A stretch of 64,000 nucleotides of DNA from an uncultured Methylomonas sp. (GTDB lineage Bacteria > Pseudomonadota > Gammaproteobacteria > Methylococcales > Methylomonadaceae). Positions 53,797 to 60,777 of the stretch are shown one piece after another (within the stretch, counting starts at the first letter, position 1; every line of letters starts with the position of its first letter). Where the stretch lies: the NCBI GenBank assembly GCA_936941155.1, contig CAKZJE010000109.1, forward strand, positions 1-64,000. Direction: 5' to 3'. The notes beneath the pieces were generated by a model, which made no database searches, was not told where the DNA came from, and worked only from the letters and a program-made list of their open reading frames with translations. The position numbers and the translations under genes were made by a program.

Positions 53797-55056
53797 ATGC
53801 AAACGTTCAGTGCAGTTCATTTGCAACATATTCGTAATGCTTTTGCGGTTTTATCCGAAAGCATCGGAAAAGACAGATCTATTGAAGAAAATGGAAAGTC
53901 GTTGGAACTGCCTTTTCAGTTTGAAATTGACCACAACAGTGCGCAATCTGCCTTAGTTGCAGAGGTTAATCTGCCAGCAGAAGATGTGAGTGCGCAGCAA
54001 TTAGCGCATCTAGTCAAAACGCAAGATAAAACCACACACGGCTTGCAATCCATAGCGGCACAATTGACGCAATTAACACAAGTTACCAAACAGTTAAAGC
54101 TCGATAGTGATTTCTTTGCCTCGCTATTTTCGCAAAAAACTCAGACAGAAAATTTAACTACTGCCGCTGTTGAAACGCCACTTGCAGAGATGACGGTGAG
54201 TTCTGAACTTGCCATAGAGCAAGAAGAAGCAGTGCAAACTTGTCGGAGCTATTTTGCTAATCTGCCTTGGAGTAGTGAACCCTTTGCAGCTGCTTCTACA
54301 CAAATGCGTGAAGCAACACAGACTTCAGAAATTCCAAAAATCATGCAGTTGGCAACCGAATCTGCATTAAAAACCGCTGCGCAAGCGGCTTTGTCGTCTG
54401 ATGTGGTAGCAGAAAACCTGCAAAGTTTTTCAGAAGTGGATTCTGAGATACAACTCGACTCACAACAGCAAACCTGCGGTGATTATTTTCAAGAGTTACC
54501 TTGGGCGAGTAAGGCAAAACTGGTATCACCAGCTGCATCTGCGAGTTCAGAACAAACGACTGCGCTTGATAGATTGTTTGCTGAAGAACCCGCGCCAGCT
54601 GATGAAGATTTGATTGCCGCTCTTGAGCCTGAAATTTTACTCGATTCGCAAACGCAAACTTGTGGTGATTATTTTCAAGCGTTGCCTTGGGTGACAGAAA
54701 CAGCGATTGAATTATCCGCAGAAAATATTTTGCCTAATGAAGATTCTGTGCAATCGGAAGACGATTTTTTCCAAACCCTTGTGCACGAAATTGAAGTCGC
54801 CACACCAGAAACGCAAGATTCCGGCTGTTATTTTCAGTCTTTGCCTTGGCTTGCCAAAACATCCGCTCCAACTAATCAAACAAATCCTGACGAAGAAGAC
54901 GTGCAAAAACGCAAAGCCATGTTAGGCGCTATTTTTGCGAAAAAAGCACCGATTAGCGATCAAGATTTTTTGCAAATGCTGGAGGAAACTCCCCAAAAAA
55001 CCAGTCAACCCAATCCAGAAAGTAAAAATTTTTTTCAAACCTTTCCTTGGGGTTAA
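53797..55056 (+). CDS. Disordered scaffold-like protein with YFQxLPW repeat peptides
   Basis: 419 residues with no recognised domain. A short N-terminal folded part (about 1-110) is followed by a long Ala/Gln/Glu/Ser-rich, probably disordered region. It carries CRSYFANLPW (149), CGDYFQELPW (227), CGDYFQALPW (289), CYFQSLPW (344) and NFFQTFPWG at the very C-terminus, spaced 55-80 residues apart. Regularly spaced aromatic linear motifs of this kind usually dock several copies of one partner. It sits between a V4R gene and the phycobiliprotein-like gene, so that partner is probably encoded here. Function unknown. Confidence 0.8.
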   Translation: MQTFSAVHLQHIRNAFAVLSESIGKDRSIEENGKSLELPFQFEIDHNSAQSALVAEVNLPAEDVSAQQLAHLVKTQDKTTHGLQSIAAQLTQLTQVTKQLKLDSDFFASLFSQKTQTENLTTAAVETPLAEMTVSSELAIEQEEAVQTCRSYFANLPWSSEPFAAASTQMREATQTSEIPKIMQLATESALKTAAQAALSSDVVAENLQSFSEVDSEIQLDSQQQTCGDYFQELPWASKAKLVSPAASASSEQTTALDRLFAEEPAPADEDLIAALEPEILLDSQTQTCGDYFQALPWVTETAIELSAENILPNEDSVQSEDDFFQTLVHEIEVATPETQDSGCYFQSLPWLAKTSAPTNQTNPDEEDVQKRKAMLGAIFAKKAPISDQDFLQMLEETPQKTSQPNPESKNFFQTFPWG

Positions 55057-55117
55057 CGACATAAACCAAGATTGTCACTACTTTGAATCCATTTAATCTT
55101 AAAGAGACAACAAAACC

Positions 55118-55690
55118 ATGAATATCAATGCCAGTGTTAGAAATCATCCCCAGTTAAAGAAAATGTTTATTGAGGCAGAAAGTCGACATTTAAGCAACGA
55201 CGAGCTGAAACTGTATTGCATCACTTTACCCGACCATCTTAATCGCGCTAAAGCCGCGCATGAAATGAAATTAGTGCAAGCGGAAGTGGTTGATTTAACA
55301 GTAAAAGAAATTTTTGCGATGTATCCATTTTTGGCAAAACACGAATTGGCAGATGAAAAAGCCCATCGTGACATCAATTATGTCAGCACTTATGCCGCAA
55401 CAGCGATGCTTATGGATGATCCTGAGTGGTTGCGTGATAAGTTTTTGATTTGGTTAAAAACTATTCTGCAAGCCTTTTCTTTTCCTGAAAGAAACAAAGA
55501 AGTGAATATTCCTACGCATCGTTTGGTGACGATTGAAGCGGATAAAATGCCGCAAGCCTTGGGGCGTAGCGCAATTTATGAAACTTACGCGCGTCTTAAA
55601 CGTAACTTTCAACAGAAACTAAGTCCTGAAACCTACGCTTTAATTGAGCCGCTATTGCAAATGTCGTGCGATATATTAGCTTCTGAATGA
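55118..55690 (+). CDS. Phycobiliprotein-like globin (BBAG type)
   Basis: 190 residues, all helical, recognisable as a phycocyanin/allophycocyanin-fold protein. The N-terminal EAESRHLSNDELKLY resembles the allophycocyanin start (DAEARYLSPGEL). HEMKLVQAEVVDLTVKEIF is the B/E-like region. KAHRDINYVSTYAATAMLMD aligns with the chromophore helix CLRDMDYYLRLVTYGVV. The chromophore Cys84 position is Ala82, but the following Arg and Asp (R84, D85) are kept. The family fits what has been called bilin biosynthesis-associated globins. It may bind bilin non-covalently or another ligand. It sits inside the heme oxygenase/FDBR cluster. Confidence 0.8.
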   Translation: MNINASVRNHPQLKKMFIEAESRHLSNDELKLYCITLPDHLNRAKAAHEMKLVQAEVVDLTVKEIFAMYPFLAKHELADEKAHRDINYVSTYAATAMLMDDPEWLRDKFLIWLKTILQAFSFPERNKEVNIPTHRLVTIEADKMPQALGRSAIYETYARLKRNFQQKLSPETYALIEPLLQMSCDILASE

Positions 55691-55704
55691 CACACGGAGT
55701 TTTG

Positions 55705-56370
55705 ATGATGATAGATGATACAAAATTAACCTTGCAGGTTTTAAACCTGATGTTTACCGCAGACTCCTGCGAATATGACTTGGTTGGCGGCAAAGTGACA
55801 GCCACCACCGAGCGCGTGATTTATTTAAGTTCTGATTTAATTATTGGAATTTATGAAGCGTTAAATTATGAAGCTGGCGAAGCATGGGCATTGATTTTTA
55901 ACAATTGCGGCTATCTTTGGGGCAGACGCGAAATAGACAGACTGAAAAAAGAATTAAAAATCCGCATTCAGCAAGAAATAGAACAACTGTCGGTGAAAGA
56001 TTTTTCATCGTTAATTGAAGGCTATTTTTCCAAACAAGGCTGGGGAAAAGTAAAAATTCATCTGGATGATGCTGAACAATATGGCATTATTCGTGTGAAT
56101 TTGAAAAACGGCTTGTTCGATGCGAATTTAAGCCCGTTAGTCAATGGCTCAACGAATTATATGGTTGCAGGCTTACTGCGAGCTTTTTTTGAAAACATCA
56201 GTCAAGCATCATTAGGCTGCGTTGAAACGAGCTGGCAACGCAACGGCGATCAACACAGTTGTGATTTGTTGATTTCAGGCAGTGCTCGCATCACCGCTTT
56301 ACAAGCACAGCTGACTCCTTCCAAATCTGTTGATGTTGAAGACGCTTTAGGTCGCTTACGCGTCTTATAA
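55705..56370 (+). CDS. V4R-like domain protein 2
   Basis: 221 residues from ATG 55705 (CGGAG 6 nt upstream); ATG 55687 overlapping the previous stop is an alternative. The C-terminal half (GSTNYMVAGLLRAFFENISQ, GCVETSWQRNGDQHSCDLLISG) matches the end of a V4R domain, with Glu/Gly/Cys at expected positions. The N-terminal half is helical. It is diverged from the first V4R protein in the cluster (53123). Followed after 4 bp by the kinase gene. Confidence 0.7.
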   Translation: MMIDDTKLTLQVLNLMFTADSCEYDLVGGKVTATTERVIYLSSDLIIGIYEALNYEAGEAWALIFNNCGYLWGRREIDRLKKELKIRIQQEIEQLSVKDFSSLIEGYFSKQGWGKVKIHLDDAEQYGIIRVNLKNGLFDANLSPLVNGSTNYMVAGLLRAFFENISQASLGCVETSWQRNGDQHSCDLLISGSARITALQAQLTPSKSVDVEDALGRLRVL

Positions 56371-56374
56371 ACAG

Positions 56375-58078
56375 ATGATGTATTATTGTTTTGATGAAAT
56401 TATCTACGAAAGCCCACACAGTACGCTGTATCGGGCATTTGCGAAAGACCAAACCCGACAAGTCGTTTTAAAATGTTTTGAAACCGATGCACAAGGCGCG
56501 TATTTACGCGAAATGTCGGGATTTGGTGTAGATCATCCTAATCTTGTGACCTGTTTAGATACGTTTTACTTAGGTGATAATCGCCCTTGCATGGTACATG
56601 AGTTTTTTCACGATGGAACGTTAGGACAGTGGTTATCAGCGCATGGCAAAGCTGATGCTGATTTTTGCTATCGCTGTTTAGAAGATGTTTTACAGGCATT
56701 GCAGTATCTGAATGAAAACAAACGTATTCACTGCGATATTAAACCCGGCAATATTTTTTTACGCTTAAGCCCAGCACAGCCGCCGCGTTTTGTATTAGGT
56801 GATTTAGGTGCAACGTGTTCGCTGCGAGAGGCGCAAGAATCACGTTATGGCGTAGGCACTCCGGCTTACATTGCCCCTGAACGCTTGTACGACCGTTTTT
56901 TTTATAACAGCGATTTGTACAGCTTAGGAATTGTGGCGTTTGAATTGCTAACGGGAGAACGCCCGTTTTTAGGAATGCCCGATGAAATCAAACGAGCGCA
57001 TTTAAGCAAATTACCTGATTTAGAAAAAATAACTGATTTGCCGCTGCGCGATTTTATTGAACGGCTGCTAGAAAAAGACCCAGAATTACGCATTGCGGAC
57101 GCTAAAACCGCGTTAGTTATTCTCAGTGCGATTCGGCAAGGTGAAAGAATTGCTGAACCTGTGAAAATCAGCAATCGGCAAGTCATCCAAAATACGCAAC
57201 AGATTGTCCCGACCGGATTTGCGCAGCAGTATCAACTCAATAGCAATGGACAGCCGAATAAATTGTTGCTGTTTGAAGTCAACAATCAAGTTATCGTCGG
57301 TTTGGAACACGACAGCCACATTGATTTGATTAATCCAGACAACAATAAACAGGACGTTGTATTAAAAAATGGCGTAACGCAGCAACAATCTGACAGTTTT
57401 TTTTATACCAGTTCGGTGAAAGTGTTTCAGTTTGATTTGCGCAGCTATCAGCGGCAATTGATTTATAGCTTTAATAAAAATATTAGCTATTTTCAAATCA
57501 GTGGCGATTATTTATTACTGCGTAGCAAATATGACACCGTGTATTGTCATTTGCACAGCAAACAAATTTATAAATTTTCTCAGCCGCATTATTTTTCCAA
57601 TCCAATCGCTTGTATTTTAGCAAACGGCAATTTCTGCTTAAGCGGCGGAACGACCAATCAAGAATTAATTTTGCGTGATGAAAAAACTGCGGTACTGGCA
57701 CAATGGCAATTGCAAGGGCCTATTCTGGCGATGGCTTCCGCCGAACAGAGTTTGTTAGCACTCACCTTAGATATAGAAAACAGTGCGCGTTATTGGTTAA
57801 GTTGTTTGCGTTTAGAGCACGAACCGCGTTATCTGAGTTTTTCCAATGAAGAAATTGTGCAGTATTGCCAAACACAAAACACCGTATTTTGGCTCAATAG
57901 CCACCATCAGTTGTATATGTGCAGCATTGATTTAACCCCTAAACTGATTGCGCAACTGCCCACTAACTTAGTTATTGAAGCTTTTCAACTGAGTGAAAAT
58001 CATCGCTGGCTGGTTATTTTCATTCGCTGCGCCAATCAAAAACACCAAATAATTTGCTTTAAAGCAGACGGAGAATAA
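56375..58078 (+). CDS. Ser/Thr protein kinase with C-terminal propeller-like region
   Basis: 567 residues. Hanks-type kinase at about 1-255: VVLKCFE (Lys33), catalytic loop HCDIKPGNIFL (HRD-like with Cys for Arg), LGDLGA (DLG instead of DFG), GTPAYIAPERL (APE), and SDLYSLGIVAFELLTGERPF. The rest (about 290-567) shows repeating strands with Trp/Leu (VFQFDLRSYQRQLIYSF, QGPILAMASAEQSLLALTLD), a WD/beta-propeller-like sensor. No transmembrane segment, so cytoplasmic. The residues needed for catalysis are present. It is the kinase of the bilin cluster, with the phosphatase two genes on. Confidence 0.88.
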   Translation: MMYYCFDEIIYESPHSTLYRAFAKDQTRQVVLKCFETDAQGAYLREMSGFGVDHPNLVTCLDTFYLGDNRPCMVHEFFHDGTLGQWLSAHGKADADFCYRCLEDVLQALQYLNENKRIHCDIKPGNIFLRLSPAQPPRFVLGDLGATCSLREAQESRYGVGTPAYIAPERLYDRFFYNSDLYSLGIVAFELLTGERPFLGMPDEIKRAHLSKLPDLEKITDLPLRDFIERLLEKDPELRIADAKTALVILSAIRQGERIAEPVKISNRQVIQNTQQIVPTGFAQQYQLNSNGQPNKLLLFEVNNQVIVGLEHDSHIDLINPDNNKQDVVLKNGVTQQQSDSFFYTSSVKVFQFDLRSYQRQLIYSFNKNISYFQISGDYLLLRSKYDTVYCHLHSKQIYKFSQPHYFSNPIACILANGNFCLSGGTTNQELILRDEKTAVLAQWQLQGPILAMASAEQSLLALTLDIENSARYWLSCLRLEHEPRYLSFSNEEIVQYCQTQNTVFWLNSHHQLYMCSIDLTPKLIAQLPTNLVIEAFQLSENHRWLVIFIRCANQKHQIICFKADGE

Positions 58079-58082
58079 TTGC

Positions 58083-58739
58083 ATGTCTCATCTTAATGCG
58101 AAACCTTTACAGTGTATTTTTTACTCACACCCTTGGACGGCGTTATTGTTAAAACAGATAAAAAATCTTGATTTTGCTGACAGCGTTTTGGTTGAATTTT
58201 CTAGCAATGGTGTGTTGTCGCAGGTTCTGCCAAACAAACAAGATAAAAATCTGTGTTTAACGCAAATATTAGCTGCACCTAAACCGGAAAAAACAGGCTT
58301 AATGAAGCTTTTTTCATCGAAACAAAAAGATATTTTTCAACTGCTGGCGCAAAAAAGTTCGCATTTGCCAGCTCCTATCGTATTTGCTTCCAAACCTGCG
58401 ATTTCAAGTTTAAATCAAATCACAGCGTTAATCACTGCATTGAGTCAGCCCAGCACTTGCCAGCAAGTTATTGTTTTAATTCATTATGCAGAAGCGCAAA
58501 ACTTTAGCGATTTGTATGATTATGTCGATACCTTTCATGTTTTATGGGATATAGCAGACTTGCCCGGCGTTGCTTTGACTCAGCTCACCGAGCTATTGAG
58601 CAAAAATCAGCAGCTCAATTCACAACGCTGGGGCGGTTTTCATTTATGCAATCACAGCAGCCGCCAAGTTACCGACAGCGAAGAGCGATACGCTTATTTT
58701 GACTCGGTAATCGTTGATGCGCGGTTATGGGTTGAATAA
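58083..58739 (+). CDS. Unknown protein of the bilin cluster
   Basis: 218 residues, not recognised. Alpha/beta composition (LQCIFYSHPWTALLLKQI, QVIVLIHYAEAQNFSDLYDYVDTFHVLW), ending YAYFDSVIVDARLWVE. No signal peptide or membrane helix. It lies between the kinase and phosphatase and overlaps the phosphatase by 1 bp, so it is likely part of their regulatory unit. Confidence 0.75.
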   Translation: MSHLNAKPLQCIFYSHPWTALLLKQIKNLDFADSVLVEFSSNGVLSQVLPNKQDKNLCLTQILAAPKPEKTGLMKLFSSKQKDIFQLLAQKSSHLPAPIVFASKPAISSLNQITALITALSQPSTCQQVIVLIHYAEAQNFSDLYDYVDTFHVLWDIADLPGVALTQLTELLSKNQQLNSQRWGGFHLCNHSSRQVTDSEERYAYFDSVIVDARLWVE

Positions 58740-59269
58740 TGGTTTATAAAGTCATTCAGTTTTTAGCGCAAGGTGAATTTCCTTCCCCTGAAAAACTGAT
58801 AGAGTTGAAAAAACAAGGAGTTACTCATCTGCTGAATGTCAGTGGAATTGATTTATTTCAGCTGTATAGTGCTGAAAAATTAGCCGATTTCACAATTGTT
58901 CAATTTACCTTTAAAGATGTATTTTCCACCGCAGTTGCTATTTCTAAAGAACAGATTAGCAGTGTTGATAGCAATCTCTATTGTGAACAAACCAGCGATA
59001 TAGAAAGAGCGCAATTTTTTAGCGCGGTTCAACAATTGATAGATTGGCTAAAAATTGAAACGCCGTGTTATGTTTTTTGCCATCAGGGTATTGGACGCTC
59101 AGCTTGCGTTGTTCTTAGCGCACTCATTCATTATTATCAGCCGGAACAAGATTGTTTGTTAAAAACAATGAAGTTTCTAAATCCACATGCAATCTTAAGC
59201 ACCACAAGTTATGCCGCTGCAAAATGGTTTGAACAAGAAATCGGCTTTGATAACACTCAAAGCACATAA
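58739..59269 (+). CDS. Dual-specificity/tyrosine phosphatase-like protein
   Basis: 176 residues. The Cx5R catalytic loop FCHQGIGRSACVV has the nucleophilic Cys and Arg, but Phe replaces the usual preceding His. The start (VIQFLAQGEFPSPEKLIELKKQGVTHLLNVSG) is typical of DSP-fold proteins, and the Asp general acid is probably in FTFKDVFS. It could oppose the kinase encoded two genes upstream. Confidence 0.85.
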   Translation: MVYKVIQFLAQGEFPSPEKLIELKKQGVTHLLNVSGIDLFQLYSAEKLADFTIVQFTFKDVFSTAVAISKEQISSVDSNLYCEQTSDIERAQFFSAVQQLIDWLKIETPCYVFCHQGIGRSACVVLSALIHYYQPEQDCLLKTMKFLNPHAILSTTSYAAAKWFEQEIGFDNTQST

Positions 59270-59284
59270 TTCAAAACTCACAAT

Positions 59285-59536
59285 ATGCTAAAACAGCTAA
59301 AATCAATTGCCTTCAAGTTAATCACCGGAATAGTTTGTATTACCGCTCTGATATTCACTGCGCAAGGTTATAAAGAGTATGAGACTTTAAAATTAAAACG
59401 CGAAAAATTTGAAATAGAAAAAGCAGAACGCATAGAACGGATTGAAAGTCGAAAAGAAAGATTAGCGTTAGAAAAAACAGAGCGTGTGATTCGGATGGAA
59501 GAAAAGAAAACAGAACTAGCGAAAAAAAATGAATAA
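59285..59536 (+). CDS. Small membrane-anchored coiled-coil protein
   Basis: 83 residues: one membrane helix (FKLITGIVCITALIFTAQG), then a charged Glu/Lys/Arg coiled coil with heptad-like spacing (LKLKREKFEIEKAERIERI). It overlaps the bilin reductase gene by 8 bp. A tether or assembly factor is plausible; no family recognised. Confidence 0.75.
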   Translation: MLKQLKSIAFKLITGIVCITALIFTAQGYKEYETLKLKREKFEIEKAERIERIESRKERLALEKTERVIRMEEKKTELAKKNE

Positions 59537-60218
59537 ATTTTCAGATGTCATTACTCAAACCCTCGCGCTATTGCAGCCGTTATCACCAGAGTTGCAACAG
59601 CTACCGCCTGAAATTGCACAAATCAGTCGCGCAGAACAGCAAGGCGAGTTATGTTTGAAAAATCAGTTTTTAAAAGTGGCTGGTATTGGTGAATTACGCT
59701 CCGCTTCAGTCAGTTCTGCAAAAATTGAAATTGCAAACTTCCTATTTTTTCCTGAGATAAAAACTTACACACCTGTTTATGCAGCTGAGTTTGTCTGTTT
59801 ATCTGAAAAGCCGATTGTGGCGGTGATTGATGCTAAATGTTTATTAGCAAATGAAGGTGATAAAGAAGTCACAGAATTATTGCAACAGGCAAGAGGAAAA
59901 ATTGGCTATTTATCACCAGAAACGGATATGTCAGCATGGTATTTGGAATCGCGTTCTGGCAATGATATTTTTGTCCGCTCACCTTCTGTAGCGCAATTAG
60001 AGGAATTGATGCAGCTGCATCTGCAAATTTGGCAAGGCTTAATTCATTTATTTGCTACGCCAAAAACCTGCACAGAAGATTTAGCTTTGATTCATGCGCA
60101 AAAACTACAACATTACAAAGATTTACATCGTTTAAATTATCCCGGTGTTCCGCTACTCAATCGCAGTTTTGGAGAAGAGTGGACAGACAATTATTTGAAA
60201 AATTATTTGTTTGCTTGA
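59529..60218 (+). CDS. Divergent ferredoxin-dependent bilin reductase (FDBR)
   Basis: 229 residues. FDBR pattern (PcyA/PebA/PcyX family): IEIANFLFFPEIKTYTPVYAAEFV aligns with the [20 protein letters not shown] region of PcyA, then SEKPIVAVIDAKCL. The C-terminus NRSFGEEWTDNYLKNYLF matches the conserved RAFGxxWxxxxxxxxLF. Relative to PcyA, the His88 position is Asn and the Asp105 position is Glu, and a clear Glu76 partner is lacking. Regiospecificity may therefore differ. Last gene of the ferredoxin-led run; expected to reduce the biliverdin made by the divergent heme oxygenase. Confidence 0.78.
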   Translation: MNKFSDVITQTLALLQPLSPELQQLPPEIAQISRAEQQGELCLKNQFLKVAGIGELRSASVSSAKIEIANFLFFPEIKTYTPVYAAEFVCLSEKPIVAVIDAKCLLANEGDKEVTELLQQARGKIGYLSPETDMSAWYLESRSGNDIFVRSPSVAQLEELMQLHLQIWQGLIHLFATPKTCTEDLALIHAQKLQHYKDLHRLNYPGVPLLNRSFGEEWTDNYLKNYLFA

Positions 60219-60251
60219 GGTGGATTCAACTCATCACTGCAATTCTAACTA

Positions 60252-60366
60252 TTATGCGGCTTGATGCTCAAATTGCTCAAATTGCTCAAAAACACTGCAT
60301 GAGGTGTTTGGTAATTAAACCCTTTTCGATGGCAGTCGTTGAGACTATACACAACGGTCTTAATCA
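60252..60366 (-). pseudogene. IS30-family-like transposase C-terminal fragment
   Basis: The minus strand encodes VYSLNDCHRKGFNYQTPHAVF, like the C-terminal LNxRPRKxLxYxTPxEVF of IS30-type transposases. A one-base shift then leads into FEQFEQFEHQAA and a stop at 60252. No start, no rest of the transposase and no terminal repeats, so it is a decayed remnant. Confidence 0.4.
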
Positions 60367-60420
60367 TTAGACTTGTTTTAGTAAAATATTCTTATATATC
60401 AAATTGTTATAGATCAAAAA

Positions 60421-60450
60421 CTGGAGTGCAAAACATGTTTTGTACTCCAG
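60421..60450. repeat. GGAGTACAAAACATG palindromic repeat
   Basis: CTGGAGTGCAAAACATG and its complement ending CTCCAG. With its right flank (GCGGATAATAAAATCAACAG) it is the inverted counterpart of the repeat at 33245-33296, about 45 bp shared. Confidence 0.8.
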
Positions 60451-60566
60451 CGGATAATAAAATCAACAGTTTAAAAGAATACTTTTCAAATTGATTTTTT
60501 TATAACTGATTGATTAGTAAAGTTAAAAAAAGTCTATTTTATTATGTGTTAGCTATATTCCCACTT

Positions 60567-60605
60567 AAAACCGCTTTTGGTAATCACTAAAAGCGGTTTT
60601 TTTTT
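60567..60605 (+). terminator. Rho-independent terminator
   Basis: 12-bp stem AAAACCGCTTTT (60567-60578) with its complement (60589-60600), 10-nt loop, then a T-run to 60605. It ends transcription before the giant surface-protein gene, probably for the bilin operon. Confidence 0.85.
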
Positions 60606-60777
60606 GTGGAAATTTAACAGCTAAAGCGATGATTTTGCAGTAAACTAAACGCTCTAACGGATTTTACGCACCCTTACTGACTTGTCCACGAAAGGCACAA
60701 AAACTATCGTAGATAAAAAACTGATTGCGTAACATCAGCACGCTAATAAATATTTTTACACGACTGAGGATAAGATT

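Larger units (their letters stand above)
60219..60777. other. Intergenic region after the bilin cluster
   Basis: 559 bp. It holds a transposase remnant (60252-60366, minus), a GGAGTACAAAA palindrome at 60421-60450, a strong terminator at 60567-60605, then an AT-rich promoter-like region before the giant surface protein. No tRNA or ncRNA was recognised. Confidence 0.6.

Noticed and set aside
60029-60370. Plus-strand ORF of 113 codons after the FDBR gene
   Set aside because: It overlaps the FDBR 3' end in another frame, and its tail is the antisense of the transposase remnant. No ribosome binding site or recognisable domain.
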